Source: Sphingobacteriales bacterium
GTDB taxonomy: Bacteria; Bacteroidota; Bacteroidia; Chitinophagales; UBA2359
Direction of reading: 5' to 3'
Length of the DNA stretch: 64,000 bases
Assembly (NCBI GenBank): GCA_016706405.1
Contig: JADJJT010000001.1
Location: 1,429,501 to 1,493,500, forward strand
Part shown: positions 1 through 8,900 of the stretch, piece by piece
Numbering within the stretch: the first letter of the stretch is position 1
Layout of the letters: every line of letters begins with the position of its first letter
Position numbers and translations under genes: made by a program
Notes under the pieces: model-generated
Told to the model about the DNA's origin: nothing
What the model saw: only the letters and a program-made list of their open reading frames with translations
Database searches by the model: none

Positions 1-72
1 TTTAATCCGGAAAGACCAAATTTAGACTAAATAAAATATTTTTAACGAACAATATTAAACATTATCCAAACT

Positions 73-459
73 GTGCAAAATTATCGCTCGTTGTTTATCT
101 TAATTGCCGTTTTAGGGGTTAGTATTTTAGTGGCTTCGGTATTAGGCATTTTAAAAGCCGATTATGTTAATTTTACTTGGTTGTCGTATTTATTTTTGTC
201 GTTAATTAGTTTGTTCGTGGTGTCGTTGGGGGGTATGGCGCGCAAGGCAAGCCCTAATAAAAGCGTTAGTATAATAATGGGTGCTATGGGACTAAAATTT
301 TTGTTTAGTTTGTTTGTGATTGTGCTTTATGTGTGGGTTTCCAAGCCCCAGAGTGCGGCTTTTGTGCTTCCTTTTTTTGTTTTGTATGCCATATTTGCCG
401 TTTTTGAAACAAAAGCGCTAATTAAAAATACAGATACCCGCCAAGAAACAGATGATTGA
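73..459 (+). CDS. Small four-helix inner-membrane protein, function unknown
   Basis: This 128-residue protein is mostly hydrophobic, with about four membrane-spanning stretches (roughly residues 6-27, 33-54, 66-90 and 95-112) and a short charged tail ending in DTRQETDD. The start is a GTG; no in-frame ATG lies upstream in the window, and the first codons read MQNYRSLF. The pattern of four short helices with a 'PFFVLYAIFAVFETKALIK' ending recalls the small membrane proteins that sit before atpB in some Bacteroidota ATP synthase operons. No atp gene follows here, so that link is only a weak guess. The next gene begins about 55 bases downstream on the same strand. No catalytic motif is visible. 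Confidence 0.6.
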   Translation: MQNYRSLFILIAVLGVSILVASVLGILKADYVNFTWLSYLFLSLISLFVVSLGGMARKASPNKSVSIIMGAMGLKFLFSLFVIVLYVWVSKPQSAAFVLPFFVLYAIFAVFETKALIKNTDTRQETDD

Positions 460-514
460 GGGCAAATATATAAACCATTAATTAATTAGTTAATGACAAC
501 ATTTTGGCTTATTT

Positions 515-1081
515 ATGTCTCCTGAAAATTTAGCCTCAAAATTAGCCGCCTACATGCCCCAGGCTGCAAGCCCAATTATTGCAAACTGGTTAATTAAATA
601 CAATATTAAACTTATAATTACTAATGCCCGCATAAGTAAACTTGGCGATTTTAGAGTAGAAACCAGATTTCAGCACACGTATTTATCAATTAGCGTAAAT
701 GGCAACCTCAACCAATATTCATTTTTACAAACCTTGTTGCATGAGTTTGCCCACTTTTTTACCTGGCAAAAATACAGCCATAACGTAAAACCGCACGGCC
801 CCGAGTGGAAACAAATTTATATTGATACGATTACCCCTTTTTTAACCAACGATTTTTTTCCGGATGACCTTATTGCCGCCATCCGCTCAAACAATATAAA
901 CCCAAAGGCAAGTAGCTGCTCAAACCCACAGCTAATACAGGCACTAAGGCGTTATGACGCGCATAACACACCTGAATTATCATCAACCGAAAACGGTGTT
1001 AATTATACTACACTCGATTTACTTCCGGAAGGAGCTAAATTTATACTCAAACAATCGGGGTTAAATTTAGAGCCTGTCTAA
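515..1081 (+). pseudogene. SprT-like zinc metalloprotein, 5' part, cut by an IS element
   Basis: Residues around 75-100 hold the SprT-type zinc site: HEFAH in the context LLHEFAHFFTW, followed by HGPEWK, the usual third-ligand region. SprT/Spartan-like proteins are metal-dependent proteases or DNA-associated metalloproteins. The native coding sequence runs to the TTA codon at 1067-1069. The last residues read here (EPV-stop) come from the left inverted repeat of the IS5-type element at 1070-1997. Reading resumes in frame at 2001. Joining 515-1069 to 2001-2336 gives a continuous protein of 297 residues. The catalytic half could still be translated, but it lacks the conserved basic C-terminal segment. 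Confidence 0.8.
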
Positions 1082-1084
1082 ATT

Positions 1085-1493
1085 TTATTTTCTAATTCTA
1101 TTAAGCATCAATTTTATCATGGCAAGTTGGATCATTGTCTGGCTCGTTTCGGTTTGGAACTCAAAGTCTTTACTCAATCTTCGATAGCTTTCGAGCCATG
1201 CAAAAGTTCTTTCAACAATCCATCTTTTTGGCAATACTTCGAATTTCGAGGCTGTATTCGATCTACTTACAACCTCAACCACCCACCCAAACGTTTTGCG
1301 GGTATTTTCAATTAACTCGCCTCTATACCCGCCATCAGCTACTATCTTTACCAATCTGCAAAACCTGCCTCTGAGGTCAGCTATAACCATTGGGGCTGAT
1401 TTACTGTCATGCTCATTTGCCGCATGAACCACAACCGCTAAAAGTAGTCCCATTGTATCTACAATAATATGCCGCTTTCTGCCTTTAACTTTT
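1085..1493 (-). CDS. IS5-family transposase, C-terminal part (OrfB)
   Basis: The open frame starts just after a TAA in the -1 frame and reads KVKGRKRHIIVDTMGLLLAVVVHAANEHD. It continues through the second catalytic aspartate region (IVADGGYRGE) and the C-terminal glutamate region (KRWIVERTFAWLESYRRLSKDFE), which completes the DDE triad begun in the upstream part. An internal ATG at 1451-1453 could start a 122-residue product. The more likely product is a fusion with OrfA made by -1 frameshifting at the A5G tract. The frame ends close to the left inverted repeat, as usual for this family. Confidence 0.8.
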
Positions 1494-1851
1494 TACCCCC
1501 GTCAATCCCTCTGCACAAGCCTCCGACGCTTGTTGTCTTTACGCTCTGGCTATCAATTATACCAACACTTGGCGATGAAGCCCTGCCTGCTTGCTTTCGA
1601 GTCTTATCCCTGAGTATTTCATGGATGAGTTCTATCGTCCCATCCTTCTTCCACTTGGTAAAATAGTAGTAAACAAGCTTCCATGACGGAAAATGGAACG
1701 GCAGCATGCGCCATTGACAGCCAGTTTTAAGCAAATAGAACAGCGCATTAAAAATTTCTCTTAAACTGTGTTTTCGTTTCCGTTTGTCGTCTAAAATGCC
1801 TAATATTGCACTCCATTGACTATCGGTGAGACTGCTTGGGTAGGTTTTCAT
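1459..1851 (-). CDS. IS5-family transposase, N-terminal part (OrfA)
   Basis: This 130-residue frame begins MKTYPSSLTDSQW, a typical IS5-type N-terminus. It contains the LLKTGCQWRMLP motif and then the first catalytic aspartate region, GIIDSQSVKTT. The frame should continue as GGKKVKGRKRHIIVDT, but it instead runs into AESGILL and stops. The continuation lies in the -1 frame, entered near the run of five As on the minus strand (plus-strand 1491-1495). Two-frame IS5 transposases joined by -1 slippage are known, so this may be a working programmed shift rather than damage. Confidence 0.85.
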   Translation of the reverse strand: MKTYPSSLTDSQWSAILGILDDKRKRKHSLREIFNALFYLLKTGCQWRMLPFHFPSWKLVYYYFTKWKKDGTIELIHEILRDKTRKQAGRASSPSVGIIDSQSVKTTSVGGLCRGIDGGKKLKAESGILL

Positions 1852-2000
1852 TTTACTTTATGTGTTTGATTTTCATAAAGCTATGAATTATTATTTAAAC
1901 GTCAAACTGATAGTCTTTTATTCACATCTCTTTTAATAACTTTTTTCCTATCAATTTTTAGGACTGGCATGCCAATTTTTAATTTTTAGACAGTCTCTTA

Positions 2001-2339
2001 ATAAAAGGCCAACTGCGCCGCACGCGCTACCTTTGTTTTGAAATCAATTCTAAACGCCGCTTTATCGTATCGGGTATCGCCGAAGTAATTCCCCTGCCTG
2101 CAACACAAACCGAGGCAAATGCCGAACTTAAACCCACCAACCCAACCCAACCTTCTACTACATCCGGATTAGTACAGGCAGCTACTTTACCGGTAAACAG
2201 TTTGTTTGTTTTGCCCTCGAAACCCAACGATGTATTTTTAAAATTATCGAACAGACGCACCCGTATTTTGTGCAGACTTGTTGTAAATAACCATCAATAC
2301 ACCTTGCCCGGCACAGCTTTGGTGAAGCAAATTTTTTAG
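2001..2339 (+). pseudogene. SprT-like zinc metalloprotein, 3' part separated by the IS
   Basis: Read from 2001 with no start codon, this frame gives IKGQLRRTRYLCFEINSKRR and then FIVSGIAEV, which matches the conserved C-terminal 'LRRTRYLC...RRYLVSGLAEV' segment of Bacteroidota SprT-like proteins. A linker of about 60 residues follows. The end, NRRTRILCRLVVNNHQYTLP, looks like a second, weaker copy of the same segment. The stop is TAG at 2337-2339, 18 bases before rfbC. This half is probably not translated unless the IS excises or an internal start is used. Confidence 0.75.
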
Positions 2340-2357
2340 TAAATTGTACAAAAAAAT

Positions 2358-2888
2358 ATGATTATTACCCCCACACCTATTGCCGATTTGTTAGTACTTG
2401 CGCCACAGGTGTTTGAAGACGAAAGAGGTTTTTTTTACGAAACTTTTAATGCTAATTTTTTTAAGAAAAACGGGTTAAATTACCATTTTGTACAAGACAA
2501 TCAGGCGTGGTCGAATTATGGTGTGTTGCGCGGATTGCATTTTCAAGAAGGGGCATTTGCACAGGCAAAATTAGTGCGGGTTGTTGCCGGATGCGTTTTT
2601 GATGTGGCCGTTGATTTGCGGCCAAACTCGCCCACCTACCATCAATGGTTTGGTATTGAACTAAGCGCAAAAAACCGCAAACAACTACTAATACCGCGTG
2701 GGTTTGCTCATGGATATGTTGCACTTACAGCCGCTGCCGAGTTTTACTATAAATGCGACAATTTTTATCATAAAGCCAGCGAGGCCGGCATCCGTTACAA
2801 CTGCCCTAAATTAAATATAAACTGGCCTGTTGAAGAACAAGGTCTTATAATTTCGGAAAAAGATTTGGCGCTGCCATTTTTAACTTGA
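2358..2888 (+). CDS. rfbC: dTDP-4-dehydrorhamnose 3,5-epimerase
   Basis: This 176-residue cupin protein matches RmlC/RfbC in length and motifs. It epimerises dTDP-4-keto-6-deoxyglucose at C3 and C5 on the way to dTDP-rhamnose, a precursor of surface polysaccharides, in the cytoplasm. Visible family marks are FEDERGFFYETF (residues 19-30), VLRGLHFQ with the catalytic-type histidine at 61, RVVAGCVFDVAVDLR (74-88), IPRGFAHGY (112-120) and the tyrosine-rich stretch EFYYKCDNFY after it. The rfbA, rfbB and rfbD partners are not nearby. The gene lies 18 bases after the broken SprT-like gene, and the two may once have shared a transcript. Confidence 0.93.
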   Translation: MIITPTPIADLLVLAPQVFEDERGFFYETFNANFFKKNGLNYHFVQDNQAWSNYGVLRGLHFQEGAFAQAKLVRVVAGCVFDVAVDLRPNSPTYHQWFGIELSAKNRKQLLIPRGFAHGYVALTAAAEFYYKCDNFYHKASEAGIRYNCPKLNINWPVEEQGLIISEKDLALPFLT

Positions 2889-3106
2889 ACAGACCGATTT
2901 TAGTACAAGCACAAAGCTCCGGAATTATTTTAAAAAAGTATATTTGCTGGTTAATCTCAATAAACAAGTAATCGCAATTTAGTTATTTTTTACAAGCAGG
3001 GAACTTAACGCCCATTTTTACCGTTATTTCTCATTGTAATTATATTAGTACTAATATGATGTAAATCGGCATTCTAATTCTTAATTTTAAAACACAACCA
3101 AAACCT

Positions 3107-3592
3107 ATGAACAAAAAACAAAACAAATGGCGTACCCTTGGTGGTGAAAAAATTGACGAAATTAAACAACACGTTCTCCACACTATAATTGCCGAACAAA
3201 AAGCGGGCAACAGACTTAAAGTTTGTATTGGAACTGACTCGCAAGTACACGGCGACCATACCGATTTTGCTACCGTTATTGTTTTTTTGCGCGAAAAAAA
3301 GGGCGGCTTTATGTTTATACGCAACAATGTTTCGTACATTAAAATGAGCATTAAAGAGCGCATGATAACCGAAGTGGCACAATCAATTGAGGTAGCCTAC
3401 GACCTTTGCGATTTGCTTGACGAATATAAGGTTGAATTAGAAGTACACGCCGACATTAATACCGACCCTCATTTTAAATCGAATACCGCCCTGCAAGATG
3501 CAATGGGTTATATTTTGAGCATGGGCTTTGTGTTTAAAGCCAAACCAGATGCATTTGCCTCGTCAAGCTGTGCGAATAAAGTAGTACAATAA
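3107..3592 (+). CDS. RNase H-like protein of the YkuK (DUF458) family
   Basis: This 161-residue protein carries the YkuK-type pattern: VCIGTDSQVHGDHTDFATVI (about residues 39-58), with the aspartate of the RNase H-like first strand, then VELEVHADINTDPHFKSN and DAMGYILSMGFVFKAKPDAFASS near the end. The family is predicted to have an RNase H fold and possibly nuclease activity, but its cellular role is not established. It stands alone, about 220 bases after rfbC. The ATG at 3107 is the only start that keeps the whole domain. No signal peptide is present, so it should be cytoplasmic. Confidence 0.85.
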   Translation: MNKKQNKWRTLGGEKIDEIKQHVLHTIIAEQKAGNRLKVCIGTDSQVHGDHTDFATVIVFLREKKGGFMFIRNNVSYIKMSIKERMITEVAQSIEVAYDLCDLLDEYKVELEVHADINTDPHFKSNTALQDAMGYILSMGFVFKAKPDAFASSSCANKVVQ

Positions 3593-4554
3593 CCGAGAAT
3601 TTAGAAAACATATAAAAACTAAATCCTTTTTCCGGATGCTTGCAGTAATGTTTAAGTATCCGGATTTTTTTTTATTGTGAGGGTCAAGGGGCGGGTTTAC
3701 CCTTCTTTTAGAAAGTTAGGGGGAGTTCTCTCATAAATCCTGCTAATCCATAAATCCCGTAAATTCAGATTCTGACAATATCCGGAATAAAAGAAAAAAT
3801 CATTCCTAGTTCAAGACGAATGTGCGGCTTATCCCATCCGGAGTATTAACCCACCCCTGCACCCCTCCGAGGAGATAACCCACCCCTGCCCCTCCGAGGA
3901 GGGGAAATTGCGAAATCATACTAATCCTTTAATCATGAAAATCAAGGTTCAAGACAATATCCGGATATAAAGGAATAATGCTACCACCTTCGGGGTAGTT
4001 TTTATTTGGTTTGTTTGTATTTTATAAGCATTTCACCCCTTTGGGGTTTAGCAGTCGTTTTAAAAACCAAGCCAATTCTTAAATCTCGCTAATCCTTTAA
4101 TCTTGTAAACGATGAATTGAGCCTGTCGAAATTTCAAGGTTCAGACAATTTCATGATTCAGACATTTTTTTTTGCCCAAAGGCATACAAGATAAATAAAG
4201 TGTCGTACATTTACCACACCTAACTAATACTACCTACTAATTTAATTTTTTGCGCCTCATTTAACCGCCGTTTGCTATGATTTTTAACACATTCCCCCGC
4301 ACCGGCACCCTCCGCGCTTTAAGCAAGTGCTGGGGTAAATACAAAGCGTAGCTTACCTTACCGCCTTGTATTTACCCCTATCCCCCTCATCCGGAAGATT
4401 AACCCACCCCTGCCCCTCCGAGGAGGGGAAAGTGTAAGATTCTGCTAATCCTTTAATCCTGTAAACGATGAATTGAGCCTGCCGAAATTTTCATGTTTCA
4501 GACAATTTCCGGAATAAAAAGGAAAATCATAGTAAACATTAAATCAGAAAAATC
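3593..4554. repeat. Repeat-rich intergenic region without genes
   Basis: No convincing coding frame was found in these 960 bases. The region holds several degenerate copies of a roughly 70-base unit built around 'ctaatcctttaatc', a 'gaattgagcctg' segment and 'ttcagacaat' (near 3731, 3911, 4085 and 4440). It also has three copies of a GC-rich unit 'aacccacccctgcccctcc' plus 'gaggagggg' (near 3848, 3876 and 4399), a 17-bp hairpin at 4332-4378, and seven TCCGGA sites. The ISAs1-type element has landed in a copy of the first repeat, whose 'ttcagacaatatcc' tail continues at about 5731. Confidence 0.7.
4332..4378. repeat. Long hairpin in intergenic DNA
   Basis: GGGGTAAATACAAAGCG (4332-4348) pairs with CGCCTTGTATTTACCCC (4362-4378), 16 of 17 positions, around a 13-base loop. 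There is no U-run after it and no gene close upstream, so it is not a standard terminator. It may be the fold of a dispersed repeat or a small structured RNA. Confidence 0.7.
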
Positions 4555-5718
4555 CAGGTTAAACGCATTAAAAATAAAAGAAAGCCAGATAGGAATTATT
4601 TTTGCGGCATGGAAACAATTAAATTTTTCGCCGAAGTAAAGGATTTTCGTATAAACCGCAAGAAGTTGTATAGCCTGCCTGAGATATTGCTTATTAGTTT
4701 ATGTGCAGTGGTAAGTGGTGCGGAGGATTTTGAGGAAATAGCCGAGTATGGTCGTCAAAAATTGTCTTTTTAAAGACATTTATGGAATTACCCAACGGCA
4801 TTCCCTCTCACGACACTTTCAACCGAGTATTTCAGCACTTAGACAAAGATGCGTTTTCGTCAAGTTTATATCGTTGGTCGAAGGAACTTTTAGGTTTTTT
4901 AGCCGACAAACAGGTCTGTATTGATGGCAAGGTTTTATGCGGAACCGACCGTTCAGGGTCAAAAAAGCGGTATATGCATTGTAACTGCTTGGGCGTGTGA
5001 GCAGCGTTTGGTGTTGGGGCAGCAAAGGTGGCAGCAAAGAGCAACGAAAAGACGGCAATCCCCGAACTTTTGGATGCTCTCGAACGGCAGGCAGCATAGT
5101 TAGTATAGATGCCATTGCTTGTCAGCCCCATATAGCCGAGCAAATCCGTAATAAAAAGGCAGATTATGTACTGGCACTGAAAAAGAACCAAGGTGTTTTG
5201 TTTGAAGAAACCGTCAGCCGATTTTCATCATTAGCTGCTCAACTGCCAAGTTTCGAAAAAGTGGAGTACAACGGCGGACGCATCGAAAAACGCACCTGTA
5301 CGGTGCTAAATCAATTGTTTTTGTCGATTCGGCTGCAAAATTCAAGGATTGCCAATCAATTATTCGTATTATTGCCGAGCGAACTTTGAAAAACCAACCC
5401 GAAAAACTACTCAGGAAGTTCGCTATTACCTCACCAGTCTCGATATAAGTCCACAAAACGCTTTGACAATTTGCCGAAACCACTGGGGTATTGAAAACAA
5501 CCTACACTGGATGCTCGATGTTGTCTTTAATGAAGACCATAATCGTAGCAGAACCAAATATGCTGCTGAAAACTTTGCTACTCTCAGAAAAATAGCCCTA
5601 CAAATCTTAACCCAAAATGACGACAAAAACAGTATTAAAAAACGAAGACACATCGCCGCTTGGAACGATATGTATCTCCTCAAATTAATCCAACCACTAT
5701 TTTAATGCGTTTAACCTG
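4555..5718 (+). mobile_element. ISAs1-family insertion sequence, 1164 bp
   Basis: The ends are perfect 19-bp inverted repeats: CAGGTTAAACGCATTAAAA at 4555-4573 and its complement at 5700-5718. The element is flanked by a 9-bp direct duplication AGAAAAATC (4546-4554 and 5719-5727), within the size range for ISAs1-type elements. The intact ends and duplication point to a fairly recent insertion, although the transposase inside is broken. The target is a copy of the dispersed intergenic repeat. Confidence 0.85.
4609..5705 (+). pseudogene. ISAs1-family transposase with multiple frameshifts
   Basis: Segments in different frames add up to an ISAs1 transposase. METIKFFAEVKDFR and the ISLCAVVSGAEDFEEIAEYG region form the N-terminal domain. 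SHDTFNRVF and VCIDGKVLCG carry the first aspartate region, and SIDAIACQPHIAEQI with KKADYVLALKKNQG the second. RNHWGIENNLHWMLDVVFNED with AAENFATLRKIAL is the family's C-terminal signature. Continuity needs shifts near 4767-4770 (T run), 4961-4966 (A run), 5018-5025, about 5090, about 5317 (T run) and about 5402 (A run). No single full-length product is possible. It may be moved in trans by an intact relative elsewhere. Confidence 0.85.
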
Positions 5719-5793
5719 AGAAAAATCATAGTTCAGACAATATCCAGAATAAAAACCACAAATCAAACCTATTTTTTAACCCAAAAAAAAACA

Positions 5794-5824
5794 TTGTAAA
5801 TGAAAAATTTTTTTCTTAATTTTG
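5794..5824 (+). promoter_or_regulatory. Bacteroidota-type promoter upstream of the large metalloprotease gene
   Basis: TTG at 5794-5796, a 20-base spacer and TAATTTTG at 5817-5824 match the Bacteroidota sigma-ABfr consensus (TTG, about 19 nt, TAnnTTTG). Transcription would start near 5831, so the 8-bp repeat array would fall in the 5' leader. Confidence 0.55.
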
Positions 5825-5840
5825 TAGGCGCTATACCTAC

Positions 5841-5880
5841 AACAGCCCAACAGCCCAACAGCCCAACAGCCCAACAGCCA
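5841..5880 (+). repeat. Five tandem 8-bp repeats (AACAGCCC) in a gene leader
   Basis: Four exact copies of AACAGCCC are followed by one AACAGCCA, ending 31 bases before the ATG at 5912. Eight is not a multiple of three, so copy-number changes would shift any frame read through the array. An ATG at 5800 opens a 27-codon frame (MKNFFLNFVGAIPTTAQ...) that crosses the array and stops at 5881. With one more copy, or two fewer, that frame would join the downstream gene. Confidence 0.8.
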
Positions 5881-5911
5881 TAATAATTTAAAAACTATAA
5901 AGGTAATAATT

Positions 5912-8900
5912 ATGGTGTTATTGTTTATGTTTAGTAGTGTGGGCGCAAGGGGGCAGGAAACCGTAACCGCATCTATGTTTTACGGAGATAAACCTATAAA
6001 AATTAGTCCTATTAGCCGGGGAGAACTGTTTTTCAGTGAATTTGAATACATTACAAGTACAAATGTTTTTGCAACAGGCTTCGAAGTTACAGCGGCATCT
6101 GATAATTCAGGAGACCTTGACTTAACAAACTACCGAGTAGAATTTTACTGCGCCTGCCCAAATAGTAATCCTACCGAAATACATCCAATCCACGAAATTA
6201 GTTTAACGGGTAGTTTAGCACCTAATACTGCTAAAATGGAAAATGATTATGTAATAATTGCAAAAATATTTAACAATTGCAGAAAAAAGGCTAACGACCC
6301 AAATGAATTAGACTACAGCCAACCATTTTATATTGCGCTCATTAAAACCGAGAATAACGAAGATATTATTGTTGACATGGTAAGCCTAATTTTCCCTTCT
6401 GGTGCTTACCTAAATTGCCAAATTGGTCTCAATACAGATTTTGAACCGTCTAATACTATTGCTATGTCTGCTCAGAATTTTGGTTTGTTTCATGTAATAT
6501 TAACAGACTATGGATGGCACCATGAGCCAAATGTAGATAATTTTTCAATGGGCGTTTTAAATGAAGATTTAACTACAACAAGCAATGTGTTTATTTTAAA
6601 ATATTTACCAACCAACAAAACCAAGCCTATTTATACCTACCATAATTCATTAGATAATTTCAGTAAGTATAATGGTGATAATAGTTTTTTAGCAAGTCAT
6701 AATTTTACTGCAAATCAACTTCAATCAAGAAAACATTACTATTTCAAACATACCGACTTGAGTGCAGATTGGAACACTTCTACTATTGCCGATGAATCAA
6801 AAATTATAGACGGGAATAAACAGTTTTATAATTATACCAATCCAAGTGATTACAATCGATATGCTATTTTAACAACACATTTCTCTGCATGCAAAACTTT
6901 TGATTATCTTATTGAAGCTTTTGATTTTAATACAGATTATTTATGTGATGCAGATAGGAATTTTTACACCTGCTTGTATAAAGATGACAAGGATTGGGGA
7001 TCTTCGGGTGGTAATCTTAATAAAGTACATATAAATGGATTAGGAGCAACTAAACAAATTGTAGGGCACGAAATAGGGCATGGCATAAATAGGTATCATG
7101 GTTTAGATGGTGTCTCTTTTTATGATGAAGGCTTTGCCGATATTTGGGGTACTTTAGTTGAGTGGTATATTGATGCAGACGCAGCACCTGACTACACATC
7201 AAAAAAGATGTCTATACCCATAAACAGCCAACCCCCTTTTTCTGAAAGTGAATTTCGACCTTTTTATGAAGGCAAAAATGATGATTTTTTTAATAGCGAT
7301 GAATGGTTAGCAGATAATAAAGAAGACGAGCACCTGGGGGGTACTATAATAGGCAAATGGTTTTATTTTTTGGCTGAAGGAGTAAATGATGTAAAAAGTA
7401 ATATTTTATTTAATAAGGGTAACATAAAGAAAAATTTTATCCGGCAAGTTTGCGGTATTAACCCTTCGGTTGCACAATATATTGTTTACCATACTTTAAA
7501 ATCGCTTAAAGACAAAACAGGTGGTTTTTTAAAAGGCGGTGACCCTATTTTTCAATGTTCACCAGACCCTTATTTAATGGAAGATTGTATGGACGCTATA
7601 CGTCAAAACTCCTTAGCCGACATTACGGATATTACTAATGTGCCTTTTATTCAAGATAATATCAATTTTGTGAAAGCACAAGTTAAAAACGCTTGGGCAG
7701 CAGTTGGCGTAGGGCAAGCCGATTTTAGCCTATCATCAATTACAACCTATAATGTTTGCAAAGGACAACCGATTAAACTATATGCTAGCACCTCTACCAA
7801 CGAAACTATTACATGGAAAAAAGATGGCACAACCCTAACTGGTGGCAATATTGTTAATATGGATGCAAACGGCGACCCCATATTAGACCAAGATGGCGAT
7901 GCTATTACGCAATATTGGGCGTATGGCGAAAATACCAATGCCGACCCCACCCTGCATAATGGCACTTATACAGCAACCATCTCCTATTCATATACCCAAG
8001 ATGGTGTTCTACAAACCTGTACTTTTGAAAAAGAAGTGGAAGTAGTAGTACACGAATTAATAGTTAAAGATGAGATTGAACCGCTTAATGATAACGAATT
8101 AATTTTTTGCGAAGGTAATTATGTCAATATTTTTTTAGAATTACACCCTGGTATTACCTCTGTAAATAGTGGTTTTTTTGCCGATAATAGCGCCGCAACT
8201 TATGATAATGTATTAAAAAGATTTTATTTCGACAATATACAGCCTGAGCAATCCGGAACATTTACCGTAACCGCAACTTGCGATGACAATGGTACACCTG
8301 TTACGGTAACCGCAACTATTAATATTGTAGTTTTAGAAAAACTAACCCTAACCCTTGTAAGCGATGAAAACGATATATGTTCGGGCGAAAATGTATATTT
8401 AACTGCTACAACCGATGGCTCAGTTACCTGGTACACCCAATTTGGCAACGACCCTATTGGTTACGATTTTAATTTTACAAGCCCTGCACTAACTCAAACA
8501 ACCACTTTTAGAGCAGAAGCATTTAATAGTATGGGCTGCCCAAATACAGAGGTTGTTAAATACATTACCATCACCGTAAACCCCAACCCTACCGTAAACC
8601 TTGGTAACAACCTAAATATATGCACCAACGAACTACCCCATACCTTAGATGCTGGCAATGTGGGCAGTAGTTTTTTATGGAGCAACAACCAAACTACCCA
8701 AACCATTGAGGTTACTGCTGCCGACACCTACACCGTAACCGTTACCGATGCCAACGGCTGCACCGCCACCGATGCCATTACCATTACTACCCAACAATTA
8801 CCCGCCGTAGGCATTACAGCTACCGCCGGAGGCGAGTGCGCCACCAATACTACAACCCTTTCGGCAGTAACAGATGAAGGAGGAACATTTTTATGGAACG

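Larger units (their letters stand above)
1070..1997 (-). mobile_element. IS5-family insertion sequence, 928 bp, inside a SprT-like gene
   Basis: The ends are imperfect inverted repeats: GAGCCTGTCTAAA at 1070-1082 and, read on the minus strand, GAGACTGTCTAAA at 1997-1985 (12 of 13 matching). The element is flanked by a 3-bp direct repeat TTA (1067-1069 and 1998-2000), as expected for target duplication by IS5-group elements. It carries a transposase split over two overlapping minus-strand frames. Excision with loss of one TTA would restore the SprT-like reading frame exactly, which shows where the insertion happened. Confidence 0.85.

Noticed and set aside
2027..2260. 77-codon minus-strand frame
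   Set aside because: It is the shadow of the separated 3' half of the SprT-like gene, which matches the family on the plus strand.
4762..4775. Programmed slippage in the ISAs1-type transposase
   Set aside because: A run of Ts could slip, but at least five other shifts are needed further on, so decay explains it better.
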